Program-made: the position numbers and the translations under genes
The notes under the pieces: generated by a model
The model's database searches: none
Told to the model about the DNA's origin: nothing
The model's input: only the letters and a program-made list of their open reading frames with translations
From: Tenericutes bacterium 4572_104
GTDB taxonomy: Bacteria > Bacillota_I > Bacilli_A > Izemoplasmatales > UBA5603
DNA length: 64,000 nucleotides
Reading direction: 5' to 3'
Assembly: GCA_002084435.1 (NCBI GenBank)
Contig: NBLG01000001.1
Location: 21,859 to 85,858 of the forward strand
In this document: piece after piece, positions 54,729-62,836 of the stretch
Layout: every line of letters starts with the position of its first letter
Position numbering within the stretch: the first letter of the stretch is position 1

Positions 54729-56986
54729 GAGAAATCACCCCCTGTATTTTTATTATAACAAATTGATTCAAACTTACAGTATTCGCAAGAAATAGAATCA
54801 GTTTTCTTTTTATATTCAGGCAAAGGATTTATATTAAATTTCCCTTGTTTTATATTTTTTATCATTTCCTCAATATAGTTTATTACATCTTGTTTAATAT
54901 TTAAAAACTCATCTTTATCTATTAAACGGTTATTTTTACTGAAATCACCATTATTTTTATAACTTATTGATTTAATATAGTTTAAATCTCTATCTAATTC
55001 TTGAATAATGTTTTTATTATCCAAAGATATTCCATTTAATTTAAATGAAGATTTAATAGCGTCTTCTTTATATTTGTATCTTCCAATGGATGTTTTTTGA
55101 TAGTATAAGCCAACTGGAATATAGTCTTTATTTATTGATGTATAGGCATATAGATAAAGAGGTAATTGTAACAACCTTTTCTTTTTAATTTCTGAAATTT
55201 TTAAATCCTTTTCGTTTAATTTATAATCAATTAAGATAAAATAATTGTTTTCTTTTTTATAAATCATAGCTTTATCAATAATACCTGTAATAAAGAATTC
55301 TTTATAAGGGATTTTGAATTCAACTTCGGTTTCAATTATATTAAATTTAGTTTCTTTATGAAAATCAATTAAAATAGGAACTATTTTTTTTAACTCTTTT
55401 AAGAGAGCTTCGCGGTATATTTTTTCTTTATAAATCTCTTCTTCAGGGAAATCAAAGTGATTTAATACTATATTATCTATATCTGTATTTTTATCGATGG
55501 TTACTTTTTCTAAAACCTTATGGGTTAGTTTCCCTAAAAATTGATAAGGATTAGTTTCAAATTTATCTAGTTTCAACAAATATTTTAATAGATATTGAAA
55601 TTGACATAGGTTATAACTTTCAATTTTAGAAGCTGTTAGAGTATTGTTTTGTTTTAATAGATAGTTTAGGTCTTCTTTCTTAATTCCAGTGAATTGATGA
55701 AGATATCTATTTTGAGTTTGATTATAGGTATTGTATAACAAGCTATAATCATTTCTTTTTATATAAAATGTATTAAAATCATATGAAGCTTTAGCGTATT
55801 CTAAGGCATTTAAAGTTTTTAAATAGCTTGTTTCTTTAACAACGTATCTATAGTTAAATTTACTTATTTTTCTATTAATAGATAGGATAGGTAAAATATT
55901 TTCAAATTTATCTTTTTTTGAATGAAAAAGAATTAAGTTTTCTATAGTCTCTAATTGATTAATTATATCTTTTTCTAAATAATTATTTATTTCTTTAAGA
56001 CTATAATAACCAATTTCATCTAACTCTTCTTTAGTTAAATAAGAAAAAGTATTTATATATTTAATAAGAGAAGAATCAGCATAATTCATCAACAAATAAT
56101 ATTTATGATTATCATAAATATAATTGTCAATTGAACTAAATCTTATTGAATCGCTAAATTCAGTTTTATCTATATAGGTATTCTTTAATATTGAAATGAA
56201 TATATCCATATTTTTAGTAATATCTTTATCCAAATATTGATTATAAATACTTAATAATTTATCTTGTAATACAGGGGATAATTCATTGTTTAGATAAGCT
56301 AAACCCGGTTTTAAACCTTCGTTATCTAATATATCAAATAAAGATGATATTTTAGGGAATTTAGTTACTTGTATTCTTTGATTAGTTATATAAGGAATAT
56401 CGCTATCTCTAAGCAATTTTTGGATAGTTAATTGATCACTTTCGGAAGCGTTTAGAATGATTATATTTTCAATATTAATTCCCTTTTCAAGCAATTCTAA
56501 AACCGTTTCATATACTGAGTAAGCCTGTTCTTTTTGATTATTACAGATATTAAGTTTTATTGGTTTTTTTGATAATGCAGTTAATTCTAAATCATATGCT
56601 TCTCTTTTTATAAAACTAGGAACGCACATTTTATTCACTGTATATATATTGCTATTTTTATTTAGAATTAAATCACTGTATATGTTTCCTTCCAACAAAC
56701 CTTTTTTTATGTTTTTTAAATCGTTTAATCGTTTAGAATTATATTCTTTTTTTATTGAAATAAAAGGTAAATAGTTTTTGATTTCTTTTGATAAGTCATA
56801 AGAAATATTATATTTTTCCTTCATAAAAAAATAATATTTCTTATTAATATGGCCTACAACATTTTTGTAATCTAAAAACTTAATATCAAAAAAAAGTGAT
56901 TTTTCACTTAGAGTTCTTAGAATATTGATTTTATTTTTGTGATCACAAAAAATTATAGAATTATCAATTAATCTCAAATTAAACAT
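54725..56986 (-). CDS. addB: AddB/RexB-type subunit, compact, with Fe-S nuclease and no Walker A
   Basis: 753 aa, far shorter than Bacillus AddB (over 1,100). The N-terminus lacks a G-x-x-G-x-G-K-T loop, so the helicase-like half cannot bind ATP normally, as in RexB proteins. The C-terminal nuclease is intact: G-I-I-D-K-A and L-I-D-Y-K. Four cysteines fit the Fe-S staple of AddB: one in S-Y-N-L-C-Q-F-Q-Y near residue 465 and C-E-Y-C-K-F-E-S-I-C near the C-end. Overlaps addA by four bases. Confidence 0.88.
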   Translation of the reverse strand: MFNLRLIDNSIIFCDHKNKINILRTLSEKSLFFDIKFLDYKNVVGHINKKYYFFMKEKYNISYDLSKEIKNYLPFISIKKEYNSKRLNDLKNIKKGLLEGNIYSDLILNKNSNIYTVNKMCVPSFIKREAYDLELTALSKKPIKLNICNNQKEQAYSVYETVLELLEKGINIENIIILNASESDQLTIQKLLRDSDIPYITNQRIQVTKFPKISSLFDILDNEGLKPGLAYLNNELSPVLQDKLLSIYNQYLDKDITKNMDIFISILKNTYIDKTEFSDSIRFSSIDNYIYDNHKYYLLMNYADSSLIKYINTFSYLTKEELDEIGYYSLKEINNYLEKDIINQLETIENLILFHSKKDKFENILPILSINRKISKFNYRYVVKETSYLKTLNALEYAKASYDFNTFYIKRNDYSLLYNTYNQTQNRYLHQFTGIKKEDLNYLLKQNNTLTASKIESYNLCQFQYLLKYLLKLDKFETNPYQFLGKLTHKVLEKVTIDKNTDIDNIVLNHFDFPEEEIYKEKIYREALLKELKKIVPILIDFHKETKFNIIETEVEFKIPYKEFFITGIIDKAMIYKKENNYFILIDYKLNEKDLKISEIKKKRLLQLPLYLYAYTSINKDYIPVGLYYQKTSIGRYKYKEDAIKSSFKLNGISLDNKNIIQELDRDLNYIKSISYKNNGDFSKNNRLIDKDEFLNIKQDVINYIEEMIKNIKQGKFNINPLPEYKKKTDSISCEYCKFESICYNKNTGGDFS

Positions 56987-57063
56987 CTACCTTTCATTTA
57001 TATATTATATCATTTATTAATGTTTATTTGATACTCTAATTTGATTATCTTTAAGCTTATATA

Positions 57064-57096
57064 AGAAAAAAACTCTCAAAAGAGAGTTTTTTCTTA
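57064..57096 (-). terminator. Terminator of the Hsp20 gene
   Basis: AAAAAACTCTC pairs with GAGAGTTTTTT with a four-base loop, T-run on the minus strand. It abuts the Hsp20 stop at 57094. Confidence 0.88.
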
Positions 57097-57516
57097 TTCG
57101 ATAGATATGTATTTAGTTTCTTTTTTATTAGTTCCTTCTTTAGGAATAAATAAATTCAAAGTACCATTTTCATATTTAGCTTTAACATCTTCTTCGCGAA
57201 TATCATCGCCTACGTAGAAACTTCTAGCACAAGCTCCTGTAAAACGTTCGCGTCTTACATAATGTTTATTTTCTTCTTCTTTAGTTTCTTCTTTAACAGC
57301 TTCTACTGTTAAATATCCCTTGTCTAAATTAATTTTGATATCCTTTTTCTCAAATCCAGGTACATCAATACGTAATTCATAACCATTATCAACTTCCAAA
57401 ATATCTGTTTTTAAGCTTGATGCAGAAAGTCTACGTGTTGAACTAGTTGTAAAGAAATCATCAAAAATGTCATTAAAGAAAGGAAACACACTATCAGTTT
57501 TAATTAAGTTTGACAT
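57094..57516 (-). CDS. Small heat-shock protein Hsp20
   Basis: 140-aa alpha-crystallin-family chaperone that holds unfolded proteins. The crystallin core spans about 40-130 with the Y-E-L-R-I-D-V-P-G-F-E-K-K-D-I-K-I block, R-R-E-R-F near the middle and the late G-T-L-N-L-F-I-P. An I-x-I-type tail is absent or weak. GGGAGGT precedes the ATG. Two CIRCE elements and a consensus promoter precede it, so HrcA control is expected, which is less common for Hsp20 than for groE/dnaK. Confidence 0.94.
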   Translation of the reverse strand: MSNLIKTDSVFPFFNDIFDDFFTTSSTRRLSASSLKTDILEVDNGYELRIDVPGFEKKDIKINLDKGYLTVEAVKEETKEEENKHYVRRERFTGACARSFYVGDDIREEDVKAKYENGTLNLFIPKEGTNKKETKYISIE

Positions 57517-57543
57517 ATCTATTACCTCCCTATCATTTTATTA

Positions 57544-57570
57544 TTAGCACTCTACTATCCCGAGTGACAA
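57544..57570 (-). promoter_or_regulatory. CIRCE operator 1 (HrcA site), over the transcription start
   Basis: TTAGCACTC, nine bases, GAGTGACAA on the plus strand. The left half matches consensus fully; the right half differs in two of nine bases (GCT is ACA). It lies across the predicted start. Confidence 0.88.
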
Positions 57571-57574
57571 TTAT

Positions 57575-57602
57575 ATTATAGCACATTTTTTAGCACTGTC
57601 AA
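57575..57602 (-). promoter_or_regulatory. Consensus promoter of Hsp20
   Basis: TTGACA at 57597-57602 and TATAAT at 57575-57580, 16-base spacer. Transcription would begin near 57568. Confidence 0.85.
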
Positions 57603-57616
57603 GGGGTAAGTGCTAT
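57590..57616 (-). promoter_or_regulatory. CIRCE-like operator 2 over the -35 box
   Basis: TTAGCACTG, exactly nine bases, AAGTGCTAT. It keeps the eight outer bases on the left and seven (AGTGCTA) on the right. Starts 46 bases from operator 1. Confidence 0.7.
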
Positions 57617-57639
57617 TTTTTTTAATTTTTTTCAAATTA

Positions 57640-57669
57640 AATTAAAAAGCGCTGTAATTAGCGCTTTAT
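57640..57669 (-). terminator. Hairpin ending the lpd/sirtuin-like/desulfurase unit
   Basis: Perfect arms AAAGCGCT (57646-57653) and AGCGCTTT (57660-57667), six-base loop, with a moderately T-rich tail on the minus strand. It lies between the small ORF at 57686-57817 and the Hsp20 promoter. Confidence 0.6.
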
Positions 57670-57685
57670 AAAATGCTTATAAATA

Positions 57686-57817
57686 TTAATTATGTCCTAA
57701 ATAGTATTTTACATTTATTGTAGCTTGTTTACTATCATAGAATTTTTTAGGTAATATATCTAGAAGATAAAAGAATGAGGTATTTATTACACTTATTTTT
57801 TCTTCTTTATTTAACAT
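57686..57817 (-). CDS. Small ORF of 43 aa after the truncated CcdA-like gene, doubtful
   Basis: ATG at 57817 overlaps the upstream stop codon region, and the frame stops at 57686. The peptide is Lys/Ser/Tyr-rich with a short hydrophobic stretch (F-F-Y-L-L-D-I-L). I see no family match and no clear ribosome site, so expression would rely on coupling. It does not resemble the missing C-terminus of the CcdA-like protein. It may be a residue of a deletion rather than a gene. The rest of the 57517-57810 gap holds the CIRCE/promoter region and a terminator. Confidence 0.25.
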   Translation of the reverse strand: MLNKEEKISVINTSFFYLLDILPKKFYDSKQATINVKYYLGHN

Positions 57818-58725
57818 ATTACAGTTACAGCTAGTATAACAACTCCAATCAACGCAAGAATTAGGTTCTTTTTTTTCACTATATTTTTAATTCGTTCCAT
57901 TATTTTTTCTCTTTTGGTTTCATTGGTTACATTACATCCGATATCTTTTTCATGTTTTTTAAAGTAATTAAAGATATGCCATCCACCAAAACTAAAAGCG
58001 AATATTCCTATTAAATAGCGAATCCAAATTACACTTGTCAGTGATACAGCTATTTTAAGCCATGAAGCCATAATCATAAAATAAATTAAAGCTGAAGTAA
58101 ATAAAAAGGTAATTCCTATAAGCCACATTCTTCTTCTATTATTATAGTTTATTAACATAGTGATTAGAAAAACCAATACCCACATAGCGCAAGGATTAAA
58201 TCCATCCACAAGCCCTAAAACAATTGCGCTTAAAAGTAAGGAAGCTGATTGAACATGAACATCTCCTATTATAGGTATATGGATAATACTTCTATTTAAG
58301 TTATCAAAATCAGTTATTAATACATCTTGATTATTAATTACTTTTCTTACAATATCTACATAGTCACGAGTAGAATACAGTTCAATCGCTTCTTTAATAT
58401 CATATGTAGTTTGAGTGTTATATCCTACGAAAGATAATCCTCCTATAGCTACATATGGAACTTCTGCTTTTTGATTAAAGGTATTGGCTACCTTTATTAA
58501 TAAATCATTGTTATAGGAATCGCTAATTTCATAATATACAATATTTATATTATCGTATTCAGTTTCTAATTCAGTTAAATAGTTATCCATTTCCTTACAA
58601 TGCAAACAATATTGACTATGGAAAAAATAAATATTTATTTCTTCATTTGCTTTTACATTATTTATAAATGAAGTAATAAATAATCCTAGGATAATTATAA
58701 TCAGTAATTGTTTAATTTTTTTCAT
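57811..58725 (-). CDS. Thioredoxin-like plus CcdA-like membrane protein, C-terminally truncated
   Basis: 304 aa. A signal peptide or anchor (1-26) leads to an exported thioredoxin-like domain (about 28-125) with C40-L-H-C43 and the cis-Pro at 90. Then comes a CcdA/DsbD-like membrane domain with D-G-F-N-P-C-A-M-W (Cys179). Relatives of this architecture have a second half with C-S-A-G-L-P and three or so more helices; here the frame stops after about 4 helices at V-I-L-A-V-T-V-I-C. The second membrane cysteine needed for electron transfer is therefore missing. It overlaps the mini-thioredoxin gene by 14 bases. Confidence 0.8.
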   Translation of the reverse strand: MKKIKQLLIIIILGLFITSFINNVKANEEINIYFFHSQYCLHCKEMDNYLTELETEYDNINIVYYEISDSYNNDLLIKVANTFNQKAEVPYVAIGGLSFVGYNTQTTYDIKEAIELYSTRDYVDIVRKVINNQDVLITDFDNLNRSIIHIPIIGDVHVQSASLLLSAIVLGLVDGFNPCAMWVLVFLITMLINYNNRRRMWLIGITFLFTSALIYFMIMASWLKIAVSLTSVIWIRYLIGIFAFSFGGWHIFNYFKKHEKDIGCNVTNETKREKIMERIKNIVKKKNLILALIGVVILAVTVIC

Positions 58726-58981
58726 GTAGTTCCTCGATTATTTTTTTAAATTCTTTATAGGTTTTTTCACCAACAATTCTTTTTACTTCTAAATCATTTA
58801 TATAGACTATTAATTCAGGTAAAACTTTCCCAACATTATATTTTTGGATTTTCTCTTTATCTATATCGAAATCATAGTCAATGATTTCGATGTCTTTATA
58901 ATCTTTAAATGTTTTTTTCCAAGTTTTCTTCATTGCTAAACAGCTCATACACCACATGGCTGTAATTCTAATGATTTTCAT
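58712..58981 (-). CDS. Mini thioredoxin
   Basis: 89-aa thioredoxin-fold protein with W-C11-M-S-C14. It lacks a signal peptide, so it is cytoplasmic. Length is at the minimum for the fold and the usual cis-Pro is seen near L-P-E-L. AAGGAG precedes the ATG, which lies inside the end of the cysteine desulfurase gene. It may pass electrons to the CcdA-like protein encoded next. Confidence 0.85.
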   Translation of the reverse strand: MKIIRITAMWCMSCLAMKKTWKKTFKDYKDIEIIDYDFDIDKEKIQKYNVGKVLPELIVYINDLEVKRIVGEKTYKEFKKIIEELHEKN

Positions 58982-60083
58982 GAAGTATCTCCTTTATTGT
59001 TTTAATTAAAAGGTCTATTTCTTCTTTTTTAGTTAAATGTGATAAGGATATTCTTATACTAGTTTTAGCTAATTCATCAGAATTCGTGAGCTTTTTAACC
59101 GTTAGAGAAAAACTTGATTCTGAATTACAGGCAGTTTGTGTAGAAACATAGATTCCTTTTTCTGAAAGAAGCTCATGTAATTTTGAAGCTTCTATATCTA
59201 AAAAAGAAACATTTAATATTTGAGGTATTCCGGATTCATAATTTATATGAGTATTTTTAATTTCGGATAATGACTCTCTTAAATATTTATTTATATATTC
59301 AATATGAGATAATTTATTAGGAAAATCATTATAAGCTTCTTTTAAAGCCGTAGATAAACTATTAATAAGTGGAGCTGGTGGAGTTCCTCCTCTAAAAATA
59401 CTTGTGGATTTACCTCCATGGATAACGGGTTCTAAATGAATATGACGTTTTCTAAGCAAAGCTCCTATGCCTTTTAACCCATAGATTTTATGGCCTGAAA
59501 AAGTAGCTAAATCTATTCCTGATAAATCAACATTAAGTTTACCTATTGCTTGAGTTAAATCTGAATGAAAGGCAACATTTTTATGTTTTTTTAGCACTTT
59601 TTTAATAGCTTCAAAGTCTTGTAATATTCCAAGTTCAGAATTAACAAGAGCAATAGAAACTAAAATAGTATCTTCATTTATAAGGCTTTCTAGTTCATTT
59701 ATGTCAACTAACCCAAAATCGTCAACATCTAAAACATCAATTATAAACCCTTTGTCGCTTAAATAATTTAGGCAGGTTGTAACACTTGAATGTTCGTATG
59801 GCGAGGTAATAATATGTTTGCCTTTAAATGCATTAGCAAAGGCATATCCTTTTAAGGCTAAATTATTAGCTTCTGTAGCTCCAGATGTATAGATAGCTTC
59901 ATAGTTTTCTGCGCCTAATAATTTATAAATTTCTTTTGTGGATTTTTCAATTTCTTCTTTCACAAGAATTCCTAATTCATGTGTGGAATTAGGATTAGCA
60001 AAGTGTTTTTCATTAAACTCAAGATAATTATCTAATACCTTTTTGCTTGGCGGAGTAGTTGCGCTATAATCCAAATAAATCAT
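58968..60083 (-). CDS. Cysteine desulfurase (NifS/IscS type)
   Basis: PLP enzyme of 371 aa giving alanine and enzyme-bound persulfide. A-T-E-A-N-N near residue 70, H98, D175 and Q178 for cofactor binding, K199 in S-G-H-K, and a catalytic Cys319 in T-A-C-N-S-E. Most relatives have a Ser-rich loop (S-A-C-S-S); here the loop is T-A-C-N-S-E-S-S. No iscU or thiI is adjacent. It could feed MnmA or Fe-S assembly; that is inference. ATGA overlap with the sirtuin-like gene, with GAGGTAA ahead. Confidence 0.92.
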   Translation of the reverse strand: MIYLDYSATTPPSKKVLDNYLEFNEKHFANPNSTHELGILVKEEIEKSTKEIYKLLGAENYEAIYTSGATEANNLALKGYAFANAFKGKHIITSPYEHSSVTTCLNYLSDKGFIIDVLDVDDFGLVDINELESLINEDTILVSIALVNSELGILQDFEAIKKVLKKHKNVAFHSDLTQAIGKLNVDLSGIDLATFSGHKIYGLKGIGALLRKRHIHLEPVIHGGKSTSIFRGGTPPAPLINSLSTALKEAYNDFPNKLSHIEYINKYLRESLSEIKNTHINYESGIPQILNVSFLDIEASKLHELLSEKGIYVSTQTACNSESSFSLTVKKLTNSDELAKTSIRISLSHLTKKEEIDLLIKTIKEILHENH

Positions 60084-60802
60084 TTTCTTACCTCTTTTTT
60101 ATTTAATTTAGCTAATGTTTCTAAAACATCAGCGTAATATATATAATCTAAGTATATATCTTTTGAAGTTCTTTTATCAGTTATTAAAAGTGTTTTCTTG
60201 CTAGAAATTATAAAATTAGATATTGGATAATTATTAATAGGAGTTTCTAGCATTAACAAAAGATCTGCTTTTTCAATAGCAAATAAAGCTTTTTCTAAAA
60301 GCGATTTTAAAATTATTTCATTAGGTAAAGTGACATTAGGTTTAACAAGGCCATTACATAAGTCACAACGAACCGTTCCTATATACTCTTTAATATAATT
60401 TAAAGAGAACTCCTTGTGACATTTAATACAGTAATTTTTATGAATGTCCCCATATAATTGAATTACATTATTAAACCCTTTTAAAGTAAATATTCCATCT
60501 ATATTTAGATCAATTATATTTTTTAATTTTCCCTGTTTTTCTAATTTTTTTAAGTAGTCAAAATTAAACAAAAAATTATTGCCAAATATATATTTTTTGT
60601 AATTTTCAAAAAATATCTTAGGTTGATTATAGAAAAATTGTTTACTTAAAAACTTTTTTAAACTAGTCTTATTTGCTTGATTATATTCTTCTTCAATCAT
60701 ATGAAGATTACTAAGTCCTAGTTTAGTCTTGTTTACTAAAACAATACTTTGACTTTTATCTATTATTTCTTTTAATTCTATGATGTTTTTTATTTTTTTC
60801 AT
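60080..60802 (-). CDS. Degenerate sirtuin (Sir2-like) protein
   Basis: 240 aa. Residues about 55-200 follow the Sir2 fold closely: L-K-K-L-E-K-Q-G-K-L-K-N-I, N-I-D-G, then a zinc ribbon C125-I-K-C128 / C146-D-L-C149 and L-V-K-P-N-V. But the NAD motif G-A-G-x-S is N-K-T-K-L near residue 24, the S-G-I-P-D-F-R loop is gone, T-Q-N-I-D is D-L-N-I-D, and the catalytic His in H-G is Tyr117 (L-Y-G-D). So deacylase activity looks lost while the zinc fold is kept. It starts on the lpd stop (TGATG) and overlaps the desulfurase start by four bases. Confidence 0.8.
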   Translation of the reverse strand: MKKIKNIIELKEIIDKSQSIVLVNKTKLGLSNLHMIEEEYNQANKTSLKKFLSKQFFYNQPKIFFENYKKYIFGNNFLFNFDYLKKLEKQGKLKNIIDLNIDGIFTLKGFNNVIQLYGDIHKNYCIKCHKEFSLNYIKEYIGTVRCDLCNGLVKPNVTLPNEIILKSLLEKALFAIEKADLLLMLETPINNYPISNFIISSKKTLLITDKRTSKDIYLDYIYYADVLETLAKLNKKEVRK

Positions 60803-62193
60803 CAGTCAATAAAATGAATTCCTAAATGATTTAATCCTAAAGAAGCTTCATGAATTAGCTCAGGCATTGTTGGATGAGCAAATATCGTTTCACTTAAATC
60901 CTTTGAAGTTAATTTATTTTGAATAGCTATGGTTATTGGGGCTATCAAATTTTCTGCGTCATCTCCAAATATCATTCCACCAATTATAACTTTAGTATTT
61001 CTGTCTTGAATTAATTTCATATATCCCATTTCAGAACCATTTATTAAAGCTTTTCCATTGGCAGAAAAAGGAACTTTTACTACTTCATAGTCTAGATTAT
61101 TTTCTTTACAATAGCTTTCAGTTTTTCCAACTGTCGCAATCTCTGGTGATGTGAAAATAACTGCAGGAATTGCATCCATACTAAAGCGTCTTTCTTCACC
61201 TAGAATATTATCTATGGCTACCATTGCTTGATGGCTCGCGACATGAGCTAATTGGATTATATTAGTGACATCTCCTATAGCATATATGTTTTTAACATTA
61301 GTTTTCATAAACTTATCTACTGAAATTCCGTTTTTAAGGTCATATGCAACATCAGTGTTTTCTAAGCCTAATCCTTCCATATTAGGAATTCGTCCTACGG
61401 CTTCTAGTACTAAATCAGTCTCTATCATTTCCAATTTATCCCTACGAGTATAGTGAACGAAGGCTTTATCCTTTTGGACGCTTATTTCAGTTACCTTTGC
61501 ATTAGTAACAATTTTCATATTGAGTTGTTTTGCATATCGAAGTAATCTAGTGCTAAGTTCAGAATCTACACTTGGTAGAACTTTAGGCAAAAATTCTAAT
61601 ACATTAACTTGAACTCCAAGATTTGCGTAAATAAACGCAAATTCCATGCCTATTACTCCGCCTCCAATAACAGTTAAACTACTAGGAAGTTTTCTATTAT
61701 CTAATAACCATTTTGAATTAACTACTAATTCACTATTAATGCCTGGAATTGGCAAATGTTTTGTTTTTGAACCTGTGGCTATAATGATATCTTTAGCAGT
61801 TATTTCAATTTCTTCAGATACAATTACTGTATTATTATTTTTAAATGTTGCATTACCTTTAATTACTTTAACATTGTATCTTTCTAATAAGAAAATGACT
61901 CCATTAACAAGTTTGTCTTTAACGTTATTTTTATAATCGATAATTTTGTTCATATCAAACCTAGGGCTTTCTACAGAAATCCCTAAGGTTTCAGAATGTA
62001 ATAAACTTTGATATAGTCTAGATGATTTAACCAATGCTTTTGTAGGAATACATCCTTCGTTTAAACAAACTCCACCAACTCTAGATTTATCAACTAAAGT
62101 GACTTTCATTCCCTTTTTAGCTGCGTATAGGGCTCCAACATATCCGCCTGGACCCGCTCCAATAATCAGTAAATCAGTTTGTAATCTCTCCAT
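60802..62193 (-). CDS. lpd: Dihydrolipoamide dehydrogenase-type flavoprotein
   Basis: 463 aa FAD enzyme that reoxidises dihydrolipoyl groups with NAD+. FAD motif G-A-G-P-G-G-Y, redox pair C43-L-N-E-G-C48, second Rossmann motif V-I-G-G-G-V-I-G, A-I-G-D-V-T and the C-terminal H-P-T-M-P-E dyad. No pyruvate or glycine-cleavage genes are adjacent; instead the sirtuin-like and desulfurase genes follow. It has its own promoter. A related reductase activity cannot be excluded. Confidence 0.92.
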   Translation of the reverse strand: MERLQTDLLIIGAGPGGYVGALYAAKKGMKVTLVDKSRVGGVCLNEGCIPTKALVKSSRLYQSLLHSETLGISVESPRFDMNKIIDYKNNVKDKLVNGVIFLLERYNVKVIKGNATFKNNNTVIVSEEIEITAKDIIIATGSKTKHLPIPGINSELVVNSKWLLDNRKLPSSLTVIGGGVIGMEFAFIYANLGVQVNVLEFLPKVLPSVDSELSTRLLRYAKQLNMKIVTNAKVTEISVQKDKAFVHYTRRDKLEMIETDLVLEAVGRIPNMEGLGLENTDVAYDLKNGISVDKFMKTNVKNIYAIGDVTNIIQLAHVASHQAMVAIDNILGEERRFSMDAIPAVIFTSPEIATVGKTESYCKENNLDYEVVKVPFSANGKALINGSEMGYMKLIQDRNTKVIIGGMIFGDDAENLIAPITIAIQNKLTSKDLSETIFAHPTMPELIHEASLGLNHLGIHFID

Positions 62194-62231
62194 AAAAAGT
62201 CTCCTAATTTAATTTTCAATATCTAGAATAA

Positions 62232-62260
62232 ATTATAACAGTTTAATTATGTTTTTACAA
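62232..62260 (-). promoter_or_regulatory. Promoter of the lpd operon
   Basis: TTGTAA at 62255-62260, 17 bases, TATAAT at 62232-62237. It lies just past the terminator of the ECF gene and about 38 bases ahead of the lpd ATG. Confidence 0.75.
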
Positions 62261-62274
62261 TTAATTATAAAATA

Positions 62275-62300
62275 AAAATGAGTCTTATAGACTCATTTCA
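62275..62300 (-). terminator. Terminator of the cobalamin-riboswitch operon
   Basis: AAATGAGTCT (62276-62285) and AGACTCATTT (62289-62298) form a perfect stem with a three-base loop, T-rich tail on the minus strand. The ECF gene stop lies inside the stem. Confidence 0.8.
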
Positions 62301-62836
62301 TCGTTCTTATATAAATCTGAACCTGTTCTTTTAAATAAAAAGGTAAGTAATTTCATTAAAGGTTGGTAAAACAAAAGGAAGGTAATTATAGTATTGAAAG
62401 CCAGCATAAGCTCAAAGACAAAATCAAGTTTTAAATATGTCCATATTTTAGCCCAGGTATTAAGGTGTTGAATAATTATCGATGCTGGTAGAAAAGACCA
62501 ACCATAGATGAAGGAAAATCCTATTGCATAAATCAAATGAATATAGTCAGGTTTTTTTAAGATTGCTCTAGCAAGAGCAGCATATAATGGCCAAATTATA
62601 AGCATTGTAGGAGTATATAATAAGCTTATACTTCCCATTAAAAGGTTATCTAACAAAACATAGGCCATAATTAAAGGAATTAATTTTTTGTATGGTAAAA
62701 ACTGTGCATAAACCAAAATCAATATAATGGTTAATTGCACCTGTGGTATACCTGATAAAATATATTCCTGCACAACCAAAACAGCGAGAAGCATCGCTTG
62801 TAAAGTGATGCTTCTAATGTTTTGCCTAGCCTTCAT
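62285..62836 (-). CDS. ECF transporter substrate-binding (S) component, probably for cobalamin
   Basis: 183 aa with about five or six membrane helices, of the ECF S-component kind. It would bind the vitamin and dock on the shared EcfAAT module, absent here. Cobalamin is inferred from the upstream riboswitch and the DUF4430 partner, not from a sequence motif. Overlaps the lipoprotein gene by about 11 bases, so co-translated. A CbrT-like role is likely. Confidence 0.78.
   Translation of the reverse strand: MKARQNIRSITLQAMLLAVLVVQEYILSGIPQVQLTIILILVYAQFLPYKKLIPLIMAYVLLDNLLMGSISLLYTPTMLIIWPLYAALARAILKKPDYIHLIYAIGFSFIYGWSFLPASIIIQHLNTWAKIWTYLKLDFVFELMLAFNTIITFLLFYQPLMKLLTFLFKRTGSDLYKNDEMSL

Noticed and set aside
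57690..57817. The 43-aa frame as the missing C-terminus of the CcdA-like protein
   Set aside because: It is too short, lacks the C-S-A-G-L-P motif and the membrane helices expected there.
60080..60802. Active NAD-dependent deacylase CobB/SirTM
   Set aside because: The NAD loop and catalytic His are replaced, and no lipoylated carrier (GcvH-L) or macrodomain gene is adjacent.
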